Below are positions 50,901 through 62,030 of a stretch of 64,000 nucleotides of DNA, one piece after another (the stretch's first letter is position 1; each line of letters begins with the position of its first letter). The DNA is taken from NCBI GenBank assembly GCA_014706295.1, contig JACSVZ010000004.1, positions 8,776,465 to 8,840,464 of the forward strand. Reading direction: 5' to 3'. Source of the DNA: Lycocorax pyrrhopterus obiensis (lineage: Eukaryota; Chordata; Aves; Passeriformes; Paradisaeidae). A model generated the notes under the pieces. That model made no database searches. It saw only the letters and a program-made list of their open reading frames with translations, and had not been told where the DNA came from. A program made the position numbers and the translations under genes.

Positions 50901-53900
50901 AGGGATTAGTGAAAGAGACTGTGATGCCATGTTTTATGCATTCCCATTTTCTGCTTGTGGTTAACTATGAGCTTACCAGCTGAAGGACTGGGGGTATTTT
51001 TTGTTTATCCTTGCCCACATTATCTGCACAATCTTTCTTATTGTTTTCAGAGCTTCTAGGCAGTGGCACAACAACCCTTTAAAAAGAAATGTGGCTGAAA
51101 CAAATTGACAAGAAATGCTTACTCTGCCACCTACCTACCATAATGAAGGAATAATAACTAAAAGTTCAGAACCAGTTGCTTTTCCTCTTGCTTCTCTACA
51201 AAATTAAAGATATAAATAAGTCATAACCCGGTATATCTCCAACATGGCTGTCCATATTTCTCCTGCTGGAAAGAGGGCTTCTGGATTTTCAAATTATAGG
51301 CAGCAGTTTATTTTTAGCCTTGCCTGATTGTGATACACTGTGTTTAGAACCGGGGCAATCTCATCTTCAGCAAAATGCCCAGTTTGTTAATGAGTTAGCA
51401 CTGGGTATTACTGGCGATGAAAGGTGTACTTAGCATCACTAAGTCTGTAATTAGAACAAGTCTTGCTAGCCTCATTCTTCAGAGGGAGGAAGAGGAAGAT
51501 GGGAAATAGCAAAATATCCATCCAGGACTCCAGACCTGTCTGGCTCACCATCAACTGCAACCTGCATCCCTTGACTCCTACCTACCCCAAAGGGGCTGTG
51601 TTTTTCCTGAACAATTGACGATGAATGTCGGTTTTGCATACAACAGGCAGAGTGACTGGGGGTGAGGAGAACAGACAAGTTTAACCTCTGCAACAGTGTT
51701 AAGGCCAGACAGTTGTTAATTATTAATTTTTTTTCCCCGTCCATTAAATGTCGTTCTGATTCCCAGATCTGCTTTTTGCACAGGAGTGTTGAAGTGGACA
51801 CGGTGAGCCCCATATAGCTTCTTTTCCTGATACTGACTGGGAGATTTTTTTCTGTGATGTGAACTTGAAATCTTGGCAGAAAAATCAAATGAAACCAGCC
51901 AACTAAAATCTCCATGGGGAGCTGCAGTCTGCTCCAGCCACACTTCAGCAAGGGCAGCTCACAGCTCTGCTGCTGTGCTTACTTGAGCCTGGGTCTGTCA
52001 CAGAACTGAGCAGGAAAAAAAAGCTGCACCTAGGAATCTCTCCTACCCAGGGTTTGGATTTACTGCTGGCCTGTGCAGAAGGACGGTGGCTAATTTCCAT
52101 TCCAACCAGCTGCTAATGCCCTGCCTGCATTCCCCTACCTCTGAGGTGTGATTCAGGGGTGATGATAAAGGGAGACGAGAACAAACAGGCTGTGGGGTGT
52201 AAGGAAGGAAGGAATGCACTGATCAAGTGCAGATGCCAGGTCAATGTTTCTTGCTTTTCATTCCATATTATCTTCTCCAGTTTAAAGAAGGGAATGTGAA
52301 ACCCTCTGTCTCTAGGGTGGAAAGTGGGTGCTGAGATGGAATCTGAGCAGCCTTACATCTTCTGATGTAATGAAGATTTTGATACCAAAATCTTCTTACC
52401 AATGTCATGGGTTAAACTGCACAATGGCAATCTTAAAAGTATAAACGCCCCGTGCATTTCCATGGTGACTGTAGGTCACAGGCTTTATCCAGGGTCCCAA
52501 GAAATTTGTAATTAGTATAAACTTCCAACAAATACCTACTTTTAACACACTGCCAACTGTCAAATAATGAACACAGCTTTTTGATATTAATGCATTTTAG
52601 ACTGCTGGAACAATTGCCAAAGATCACCTTAGCTTTGTCTGAAATTTTAAGCCGGCAGTGTGGGTCACTCTTGTTTTCTCAGGAATCATCCAGAAAACCA
52701 GCAAATTATAATGTCACTTTCCTAATTTTAGATTTTAAAGTAACTTCTATGTTCCTCACAGCTTATTAGTTTTTAATATATCTGTATATTTTGAAAAAGA
52801 TCCTAATAAATCATGTCCAAACTTTAATAAAGTTTGGTTTGAACTAAAGTACCTGACCATAGGAGGGATTATTTCAAACACGCAGGGATTTAGAAGTTAT
52901 TACAAAAATATGATCTCGACCTTCCATTGCATTTTATTAATACAAAGTCTGTGTCAGTGTTTGGAAACAGACAACTGTGTCCTCAGGATGTGGTCATGGA
53001 GCAGCTGATAGCTGTAGTTTGTTTTATTTTTGTTTGAGGTACTACATTGTGTTCTTTCCAACACTTTTCCTTGCAATTCAAAAAGGAAAGACTGTTGATA
53101 GTAATGTAGTTTGGAAGTCTGTTTTCATAGTATTTGTAGTTAATAATTCAGTCTTAGAATCTTGCAGTTGTTTTATGTCCTTGGACCCCCAAACTCTTGC
53201 ATTTGTAACAAGAGAGTGATGCTCACTTAAAGTTTTTTGCTGTTAATCTGTACTCCCACCTGAACTCTTGCTTAGAATTTTAATTACAAACATGTATTGA
53301 TCTCTTCCTATCATATTAAAATACAGAAACCACTTCTGCTTAAGATCTTTTAGAGCACAAAGGTCCAGAATGAAGTTAAAAAGTAGAAACTGAAGTTCTA
53401 AATGTCAAAATCGCCCATGATTTTAATTCAAATAATTTGCACAAATACTTTGTACAGGTGTACCTAAAAGTGAGAAACACTGCTCACTGACTTAAGATAT
53501 CTTGTGTTACCTGTCAGCAGCAGATTAAACAACAGTAGAAATTAAGTATGGTATTAATTGCCCAAAGATCATATTGAAAACTTGTGTTTTTAATAAATCT
53601 CCCAAATCCCATTCCTTTAGGGTTCGTTGCTGTAATGATTCAAGGTGTCAGAGTTTACAAAACTGTAAAGAGAGAGTCTGGACTTCAGTAAATCAGAAAA
53701 TACTTGAGATGTTTTGCAAGTGCTATGTGTTGGTTGGTTTGTTTGTTTGATTATTCCATGAGGTTGCCTTTGTTTTAACACTGCCTTCTATTGAAAGCCA
53801 CAGAGTGAAGTAATTAAACTTAATAAAAGTTGCTGCTGGTTAAATCCAGATACATTGTATACATCTATCACGTGCTGTAGCAATCCAGAAAGGATCTTGG

Positions 53901-56557
53901 CAACGATTACACAAACATTGTTTTCATCAAAGTCCAATTTGCTCTCTAGTACTACCTGGGGATGAGATGGTTCCAGGAAATGGGACACTTGACATTAAAC
54001 TAAATAAATCCTGAACACCTCTAAGACTTCTGCTTGACTAAAGATGAAAATGTAGCTTCTTCCACACTTTTAGACAGCTTAATGTTGTATATGGTTAGTG
54101 TTTATTATTGGAATGAGACAAAACAGGGGAAGTTCTAGGGAATGGTTCCTCATCACATGCTCACATTATGAAATGAAGTTCACTTGACAGATCAAAAGCA
54201 AAATGGTACTGTTAGATGCATACTGAATAATAAGTGTAAATGAAAATCAATGGTCATTTACTGTCTTTTGATGAGTCAGACTGCTAAATCCTCTGTACAA
54301 TTCACAGCATTATGAGCATTTTCTCTCCTGAAACAATCCCTTGGGAAGATCTGTGCCTTTCCCTTTGCCTTTCACCTTTGCTGTTACAAAATCGAGAATG
54401 TGAACACCAAATTTTCTATCACCAGAAGGAAAGAAAAGTAAAGCCAACTTTCTTATTCAGTGAAGTTTGTAGTTTTGTAAGTATGGTTTATTATTTTTAA
54501 TAAAAAACACACTTTAAGTTTTTAGTGACTTCCAGTTATGATAGCTCTGCGTCATGGCTCACTATTCGAGTCATACTTTTTTCTGGGAATACATAAAGAT
54601 TCTCTTAGTGCATTAGGAGTTTCTTTGAGAATGAGTAAAATTTTACCTTCTTTTTGAACACTTTGGTGTTGAAATTGCCGAGTTACTTTTGTTTTTCCAG
54701 GCATGTCAAGTGGCATCTATCTGAAGGCTCATTTTAGTCAGCAAGTGAAATGAATAAAGTTGGTTTACAATGGTAGCACACAAGGACCAATCCCAATCCT
54801 GTCAACACTGTGTGACGAGTCCATGTGACTTTGGTGATCCATTTGGATCAATTCAAAAGGGAAACTCTGCTCCAGTGGCTCTGTATTGCTGCTGAGCAGA
54901 GAAATAATTTGCTTTCTTGGGACTCCAAGTATCTGTAATTCACAAGTTTGTGAGGAATTAGACCTGAGTGAATCATCTGAGAAGCTTTCCACAATGGCTT
55001 GATTTAAATATATTTCTCACTGTCAGAACACAGTCTTGTTGGAAATCGACCAGAGTAAGTTTATTTACAAAACCAGCATGTCTCTTTAGACACCTTTCAC
55101 TTCTCATAAAGGCAAATGTTCTCTCCTGAAAAGGATGGGTGGTAAGCACTACATCAAAAAATGGGAGTGTTTGAATGAATAGGAAGGTTGGGGAAAACTC
55201 TAGATATGAAAAAACTAGGAAGCCATTAGGACAAAAAGAAAAAAATGTGAGGAAGCTGGGAGGTGCTGATTGAGTCCTGTATTTTATCCTAGGAATTCTA
55301 CTTGTTAGAAACAGGCTATCATCAGAGGAGGTGACTGAGGCAGAGCTGGGACCTGAAGGCAGCACCAGGAGCAGGTACACTCATTTCTGAGCCCTGCACT
55401 GGGCAGCCTCACTGAACTGGGGAAAATGCTCACAAGGCTGGTTCAGAACAGGCCCCTTCTTGTTGTGGTCTAACCCCTCAGCTGCCCCTGCATGCCAGTG
55501 CATTCCAGCAATTAAAGCGAAATGGAAAAGGAGACAAAATGGAAATTGAGACCGCTGCTAGACGATGCGTGCTCAGGCGCCTGTTGTATGTCTGTTGTTG
55601 ATCCTGGACCTTGTTTTGGGGAGAGCTGTTTTAAGTTGCTTGCATTAGCTGTGGGAATAATGCGTTTAAAAATAGCCTGCTGAAAAATTGCTCTTTTAAA
55701 AAAGGAAAAAAAAACCCCAACAAATCAGCAAAATTTGACTGTGGAAGAGCCTGGAGAGCTGTGCAAGTCTTGGAATTGTTTTATAGTATAGTGTGGACAG
55801 GCAGAAATTCAGCAGTGTGGCTCTCCCTTTTTCTTTTAGGATTCACACTATAGTGGTTTTTTCTTAAAAACTTACTCTAAATTTTAAATTCTAGTGTTGA
55901 AACCAAGGTTTCATGTTTAAAAAATACCCTGTCTCTGTGTTTTGCTTATGTTAATGTCAGTACCTTTATGACCAAATGAATTTGACATTGAGGAGTAAAT
56001 ATATGAAGATCTGGCTTTTCTTCAAGTTTCTAGAAACGATTATAGTATTTGAATATGAAAGTACTTCAAAGCCTCATTAAAAAATGAAAGGGGCTTTTTT
56101 ACAATAATTTCTGTGCTGCACTGCCTGTTTAGTCATGGACAGCTGGATGTTCACTCCAGTACAGCAGGTAAACTTGCTGGACTGGGATGAACTCCATAAA
56201 AAGACCCCAAAAGTTAGAGAGGTCTGCTGATCTAGATCTGGTTGTCTTTGTTATGAAGAATCTTGTTCACCAAACAGGAGTGGTGGTGAAGATTATATGT
56301 ACTTCAAGGTGGGGGGAAAGAGTGGGAAATAGATTTGTTTTTTGGGGTTTTTTTAATTGCTTCCTTGTATCTGTAGGAAAACATATATTCCTGGGCAAGA
56401 TTACTAAACTCAGCATAGTGTTGGGTGGGTGCTTGTTACGATCCGGTTTAAACTCAGAAAAGCAAAGAAAGCTAAATCTCTGTGCATAAACTGGAAAGAA
56501 CTTAGAAGGTTCAAAATATACCCAGAAACGAGATTAAAACCAAGTGAGATTAAATGT
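44906..56557. other. Long noncoding stretch
   Basis: No exon recognised. AAAT repeats lie at 45880-45901, a GC-richer patch at 46380-46620 and a pyrimidine-rich patch at 49620-50060. The intervals 50640-50950 and 51290-51480 are low in simple repeats and have AT-rich homeodomain-like cores; conserved noncoding DNA is possible but untested. The longest frame, 159 codons at 51472-51951 (- strand), is unrecognised. Confidence 0.55.
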
Positions 56558-56593
56558 TGTTACCAAAAAATTGATGTATTTTATTTAATAGTA

Positions 56594-56648
56594 GAGAGGC
56601 AAAGAGAAGGAAAGAGAAAAGAAAGAAAGAAAGAAACAGAAAAAGAGG
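56594..56648. repeat. Polypurine (GAAA)n tract
   Basis: An almost pure A/G stretch with GAAAGAAAGAAAGAAA in its middle. It sits directly left of the GC-rich block and could be the pyrimidine tract of an LTR read on the other strand. Confidence 0.8.
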
Positions 56649-56792
56649 TGTGCGTGAGGGGTTGAGGGGACAGGGAGAGGTGACAGGGGTTAGGTGGAAG
56701 CACATCACCCATCCGAGGGTCCCGACCATGTCTCGCTGCTCTCCTCCATCTGGTCTGATGGTGGTGAGGGTCCCCTGTCGCCGCCTGGCTGC

Positions 56793-56938
56793 ACCGCCAC
56801 ACACCACCACACAACGCCACACGCCGCCACACACGGCCACGTGCCGCCACCACACAACGCCACACGCCACCACCACACGCCACCACCACGCGCCGCCGCC
56901 ATAGTCCGCCACCACACGCCGCCACACGCCGCCACACG
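56793..56938. repeat. CGCCAC / CACACGCCAC minisatellite
   Basis: About 146 bases consist of interspersed CCACCACA, CACGCCGCCA and CACACGCCAC variants, with no fixed period longer than about 10 bases. C-rich on the + strand and G-rich on the - strand, it is the densest CpG source in the window. Such tracts mutate in length and are hard to assemble, so the copy number may differ between individuals. Confidence 0.85.
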
Positions 56939-57459
56939 CTGCAGAGTACAGAATCCCGTGGATAAACATACGCTTTGGGCCAAGCGGCAACGCCCACGTG
57001 TCTCCCTTGCAGGGGCCAGCTTGACACACTGTCCCTTGCAACACTGAGGGTCTGTGGCCTCATCGCTGGTGCTCTGGTGCAGGGTCTGGGGACCCCTTTG
57101 AGGGGGGCCCTGTGATGGGCCATGTCACCCCCTTCTGCTGTGGATAAGCTTCTCCCCCCGGGTGAGGGCCCCTCAGCTGGGCTCCTCTGCACAGTGGAGG
57201 ATGGGCGGTGACTGCGCCTCTGACCAGAGGCTTTTCCAGGACACCCAAAGCCTCTCCTCCCCCACCCTTTTTTATGCGAGCCTGGCAGCTGATAGCCCTG
57301 GGCCTGTGGTCTCCACCTTGGCGGTGTTAAACTCGTGCTTTGTGAATGTCCCCAGCCCTGAGTTGTTACTTTATCTCATCTTCATCAGCGAGCCGTGTAA
57401 GGCCTCAGTCAGGGCCCCATTCAGGGTGTGTTGGTCTTCTCTGCAGCTTTTGTAATACA

Positions 57460-60066
57460 GTTTTAAAAGTCCTTCAAGAAAATGTTTAAGTCATAAATTA
57501 TATTTCAGTCTCTGACAGTGCTGCACTTGAAACCCACACAGACAGTAACCGGGGCAAGTTTAGGGGGTGTAATCAAAGAGGTAAGTGGTGAAATGGCAAA
57601 CACAGAGTGTGGAGCCTCCTCACCTCTCACTCAGCAAATAGGGATTCATTCCAGAGGCAAAAATAATAATTGCTAAAAAAAATTGACAGGTCCTGCTACG
57701 ATACTCGGGGCTAAGCAACCTGCGGAAATTGTGAGTTTCTGTGTTTGAAACTGGGGGGGTCAGCTCTAAGGAACTCTGCTGTCCTTTCCAGCAGTGTCTC
57801 AACATTGGCAGGATGTTTATGGGATCCAAGGAGTATCCTATCCATCATGCTAGCCAGCCCTGGGGATTAGTTTAGAATATCACTTCTTTCCCCAAACATT
57901 TGTCTCCTTCGTATTAACAGAATCCTTTCCTCCTCCTGTTCAGCCACACCTTGTCCTTCTTTTGGTCAAAGAATGAAAAAAACCCGGGATTTATAGTCCA
58001 CACGCCCCAGATTTAGCTTAGTACAGCCAAGCTTACAAAAGAGGAAGGCTTTTGTGTTAATTAATGCTCTTCTGGAGATGGTTAATTTTGTGTCCTCACT
58101 CTTTGGGTACTCCAGGTGAATTCCATGTGATCCAAATCATGCCTTCAGGCATAGATTAGTGTTGAAAGGGAGATACCTCAAAAGGCATTCAACTACTGCA
58201 CTTCACGTGCCTCTCCCTTGTAGTCATTAATTAAGTCCTGAGGTGCATTTATATGAGTGTTCTTTCTGCTTTTGTGAATGGTATTCAGAGGAGCTGTTGT
58301 ACTTTGAGAACTCTTAAGACAGTAAGAAGATTTGATTTCAGTTTTTAAAGGCGGCATAAAAGTTTTCAAATGAAAATTTTGCTGCCTTTAAATTCAGTTC
58401 CTTAACCTTCAATGTCTCCCAGTTGAATCTTCATACATTTCATTGTTATTAAATTTCTCTAAAGAGAGTAATTCTTGATTCTCATCATAGTGAGGCTATA
58501 TGCATGCATATATTTGCAGCCATATGAATGCTACAAAGTCATGTTTGTTAGGGTTTGCTGGTTGGGATTGGTTTTGGTTTTCACTCTCTTCAAACTGCTA
58601 AAAAATTAATGAAGGTTAACAGAGATCCAAAGAGTGACAGGGGAATATTTTGTATTTTATTTTGGCGATCTTAAAAGCTAACAGGGTTAAGAAAAAATGG
58701 ATTTTTGAGAGCAGTGTAAGAAATGTGAGAGACTGAAAAGAGCTTTTCTAAAGGCAGAGAGAATTTTCCTCACCTTCTGCACAGCTGCCAAAGCATACAG
58801 CTTAAAAATGTTGTTTGTTACAATTCCTCCAACTCCTTGCTATGTGTACTCAAGCTGTCTTTCCCTCACACTTCATCTGTCTCAGTTCATCTGTAAACTG
58901 AAGTGACCTGCGAGAGCAGAGCTAGAGAAGACATTGGTAAGGTGGTAAATAACACTGAGCTTGAGTCCCCGAGACAGAAGTTGATTGCTTGATGAGTTAC
59001 GAGCAATCAGGCGTGTTTTCTTGCCGCTGAACACGAGGTTATGCAAATAAGATGAAAGGCTGTAATCCTGGTTCCTGTGGCAGGGGGTGGTGCTGGGTTA
59101 CTGTGTCCTGGTCCAGACCCCTGACTTCAGAAAGGCAGCTGGAAAAGTGGAGAGGGCTCAGGCTGACTGCAAGGTTTGAAAAATAGGCATTGCCGCAGAA
59201 ACTGAGGAGCTCCTTCTGTTGAATGTCTCAGCAATGAAGTAACAAGTTCATCAGACTGTGTGAGTACCAGATAAGGAGAAGACCCCTGTGAAGGAGGGAT
59301 TTTACAGAGCTGTATTTCTGTGACTGGATGGTGAGCTCAGCCAAGCTAACCAAGTGCACGTGTGTAGTGTTAATGAGTCTTTCTGAGAGTTAAGTGTCTG
59401 CTCAAGCACTCTTTACATCCAGATTTCAGAGTGCCAGATGCTGGAGGAAGCATTAGGACGTGTCTTACATGGGAGTTCAGAGCAGCTGAAGAACGTGTGG
59501 GTTTTTAAATCTGGGTTTGTGTGGGCTTCAGTGCCAGTATAAAAGGGTAAAAGCCATTTATATAGGCTTGGGACTGTGGAGGAGTATTCTTCACAGCCTT
59601 AAAAGTGCCAGCACATTTCTGATGTTTTAGCACAGAATGTGTCAGCTTTTCCCAGAAGGATGGGAGCATTTATTGCTGCATGAACTACCTGTTGTATTTG
59701 AAGGAACTTTTCTTCTTGAGAACATTCTGATAATAGAAGACATTTAAATAGCTAGGGGAACAGCCATCATGCCGTAAAAATGGAGTGGTTATCACTTCAG
59801 GTGTGTATGTTTTAAGTTCCCTTAAGCTCCAAGAACAACGACTAAGTTTCCAATTTGTTGTGATTGTTCTGAGCTAGTGTGTGAAGTCCATGAGCTGTAT
59901 AGAACATGACCCCATCATGCTACTGCAGTGGGGTGCCTGTCCTGTCATCCACCTTCCCTCATGGAATGAGGGAGAAGCAGCTCTAGGCTGATCTAAACTG
60001 GAAGACACATGAGAATTATAAGTATTTTCAAAAAAAATAATAAAAATTAGTCATTTGGCACATTCC
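57460..60066. other. Noncoding DNA between GC-rich block and second MIR fragment
   Basis: No exon or named repeat seen. Unique-looking sequence at 57600-57850 and 58960-59060 is free of simple repeats. It is either 5' flank or intron of PLCB4 depending on where transcription starts. Confidence 0.55.
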
Positions 60067-60165
60067 TTGAAAGGATCTCAAAACATCTCGTAATCCTCAC
60101 GAATAAGATATTATTCCTTGTTTACAGAGTGGCAAGGGCTAAATGCACAGGTCTGGCAGAAGGAA
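60067..60165 (-). mobile_element. Probable MIR-type SINE fragment
   Basis: The order ATCTCGTAATCCTCACGAAT, ATATTATTCC, TTGTTTACAGAGTGGCAAGG, then CACAGGTCTGG resembles the reverse complement of the MIR/CORE-SINE centre (TTTAATCCTCACAAC, TATTATCCCC, ATTTTACAGATGAGG). A short deletion where CCTATGAGG should lie lowers certainty. It is much more decayed than the copy near 4.6 kb. Confidence 0.5.
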
Positions 60166-61923
60166 AAGGGGGCTTTTGATAAGATATTGGATATAGATTA
60201 TCTGTTTTATTCAAACCATCTCTTCATTGGGAGAAAAGAGGTACAGATGAATAGTTTAAATATCATTAGCCTTTTTTTTTTTAGATTAGGAAGCAGAGCT
60301 CTATTATTTTGAATTTTCATCCCATTTTCAAGGAAAATGAACACTTAATGGTGACATGTATATATAAATTTCAAATTGTATTTTTGATTGTTGTAGAGAA
60401 TGAATTCATTTATCTTATTCCTAAGGTTTTGGAAATGTGATGTATACTTTTGCTATTTCTGTATCAATGACCAAAAAAGGGCAGGAGATGGGTTAACATG
60501 AAAATGTGCTTTGAATGTTTTAAGTAGTAGGGTTATTTTTTCAGTGGGAAATTATCAAAATAACTGTTCTTAAAGCCAGTGTTGGACAGAGACTTTTAAC
60601 AGTTCTTTTGTTCTCAATCTTTTTCTTGTTAGAAGATGTTCTATGCGAATGAAAACGAGAGAAGGGGGACACTACAAAGTTGTTGAACTTTTCTAAGCAC
60701 TTGCATTCCTTCTGGGTTGAAAATTCAGTCAAAGCAGGCATTTCTGTCTGCGTGGATTGCCCAGGCTGTCATGCTCTCCCTGGAGTTTTACGTAGGCTCT
60801 TTATTCTTCTCGCTTGGACAAATTTTCCCGGGCCTTGTGCCTGCGCTGCAGCGGATCCGGAGCCGAGTTGGTCACGCTTAACCCGCGTGGTGCCTCTGGG
60901 GACGGTCAGGAGCGGCTGAGCATCGCCACTTGTCAGGGCAGGGCTGGGACAAGCAGGACACGCTGAGGTCAGTGGTGAGGCCGTGTCCTGCTCTCACCCT
61001 CGCTAGCCCTTCTCGCAGGATGATTTCCTGACATCCAGCACTCAGGCTTATCTCGCCTTGCTGCTGCCAAGGGTATTCCCACTCCTTCTGCTCCAGTGTG
61101 TGAAGGGACAATCAGGATACTGTGTGTCCTGGACGGCATTAGGAAGCAGGAGCAATCACTTCAGATTAAATGAACTTCAGTATTTCAGAGTGTTTAGTTG
61201 GGGCATTTTCTGGTGTAAAGCAGTGTAACCTGGAAGGCACTGGAAAGGATACTGGATAATTTGTAGTCTTTATTGTAATGTCCATACAATATAACTTCTG
61301 TGTTTTACCTTAAATTAACAATTTTGTTCACATTTGTTCTCTTGCAGAAGTACACAATACAACTACCTAGTTTTATTTAATGCCCTATATCTCCAAACAG
61401 TATTTTTACCTATGAATTTTGCCATGCATTTTTTTCCTATCTTGAGTTATGGATAAAATACGACTGAAAATACCCTGGACTTTATTTAACATAAATGAAA
61501 TTTGAAACAAAAAATGTATTTTGCCTATGTAGCGTACAGTTTAGGATGTTAAGAAGAAATGCAATCTGTCTCTGTAGCATCTGATGTTTTCCAGCAAAAA
61601 AAGAAGCTCTTGTCCACATTACAGGTTATGGTATTCTGTCACCTAGAGCTGGGTTAATCCCAGCCTCATTGTACTCTAGAAGTTACAGTGTGCAAGTATT
61701 TTTCAAATTAATTCCCTACACACATTTTACAAGTGTTTTGCACTTTAAAGATATGAAACAAAAGTACTCCTAGGAGGAAAACTCTTGATTTGGAAATGCA
61801 CTCTGACTTTTTAGTACTTCTGTGTGAAAGGAAAAGCTAGAAGTCACTTTTTTTCCTGCTTGGCCTTTGAAATACTCCTTTTGAAGGACAGTAATTGAAC
61901 TGTGCTTTTCCATTCCATTTCAG
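60166..61923 (+). other. Noncoding DNA immediately upstream of PLCB4 coding exon
   Basis: Apart from the CpG cluster at 60791-61056 this is AT-rich sequence with T runs (60272-60283) and no recognisable exon or repeat. It is probably intron between a noncoding first exon and the coding exon, or proximal 5' flank if the CpG cluster is the promoter. Confidence 0.6.
60791..61056 (+). promoter_or_regulatory. CpG cluster, candidate PLCB4 promoter or noncoding first exon
   Basis: Sixteen CpG dinucleotides fall between 60829 and 61055, in DNA whose flanks have almost none. The block includes CCCGGG, a CCGCGT and several GCGG/CGGA motifs, and it ends about 0.9 kb before the PLCB4 coding exon. This is what a small CpG island at an alternative promoter would look like. 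There is no clear TATA box. No donor site can be chosen with confidence, so an untranslated exon is only inferred. A local GC-rich patch or degraded retroelement is the alternative. Confidence 0.4.
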
Positions 61924-61940
61924 GTTTTTCTTCTGTAATC
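61905..61940 (+). other. PLCB4: PLCB4 splice acceptor and 5' UTR part of the exon
   Basis: A pyrimidine-rich tract (gtgcttttccattccatttc) ends in CAG at 61921-61923, so the exon starts at 61924. The 17 bases 61924-61940 are 5' untranslated sequence and contain no ATG. The presence of an acceptor just before the start codon means that at least one noncoding exon lies upstream; it could be inside this window or to its left. No in-frame stop occurs between 61924 and the ATG, so an extended N-terminus from an upstream exon cannot be formally excluded, though the start matches the known protein. Confidence 0.85.
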
Positions 61941-62024
61941 ATGGCAAAACCTTATGAATTTAACTGGCAGAAGCCAGTTCCCTCTTTTATGCAAGATGGA
62001 GCTGTGTTTGATAGATATGAAGAG
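61941..62024 (+). CDS. PLCB4: First coding exon of phospholipase C beta-4 (partial gene)
   Basis: The 28 codons read [11 protein letters not shown], then P, V, P, S, F and on to a final EE; I recognise this as the N-terminus of PLCB4. The enzyme is activated by Gq-family alpha subunits at the membrane and hydrolyses PIP2 to diacylglycerol and IP3; it is known for roles in cerebellar Purkinje cells and retina. This exon covers only the start of the N-terminal region, before most of the PH domain; EF-hand, catalytic X/Y, C2 and C-terminal coiled-coil parts must lie to the right of the window. The ATG has A at -3 and G at +4 (strong context). The frame is open to the donor at 62025 and leaves in phase 0. 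From memory, mammalian PLCB4 has E, L and E where this copy has P12, M17 and D19; the rest matches. The ortholog call is firm; the next exon is not present in the remaining 1976 bases. Confidence 0.93.
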
Positions 62025-62030
62025 GTAAGA
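62025..62030 (+). other. PLCB4: PLCB4 splice donor
   Basis: GTAAGA directly follows codon 28 (GAG) and fits the vertebrate donor consensus GTRAGN. The exon-intron boundary agrees with the expected continuation of the protein, in which another glutamate should open the next exon. Confidence 0.85.

Larger units (their letters stand above)
56558..57459 (-). mobile_element. GC-rich LTR-like block with minisatellite
   Basis: Read on the - strand, a TATA-like CATAAAAAAGGG (57265-57276) lies in the first quarter and an AATAAA signal (56580-56585) near the end, with CpG-rich DNA between them and a pyrimidine tract just before the signal. The proposed ends TGTATTAC and GGTAACA are loosely inverted to each other. 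That architecture suggests an LTR of about 900 bp carrying an expanded tandem repeat. I could not find a target-site duplication, and a GC-rich regulatory region with a minisatellite is an alternative. Open frames of up to 203 codons here are products of the tandem repeat, not genes. Confidence 0.33.

Noticed and set aside
51472..51951. Open frame of 159 codons on the - strand
   Set aside because: No recognisable domain and no splice or promoter context; a frame of this length is not unexpected in 64 kb read in six frames.
56581..57192. Open frame of 203 codons on the - strand, and overlapping frames of 164, 117 and 92 codons
   Set aside because: They read through the CGCCAC minisatellite, giving low-complexity CGGV/RRV-type repeats in several frames at once; GC-rich tandem repeats produce such frames by chance.
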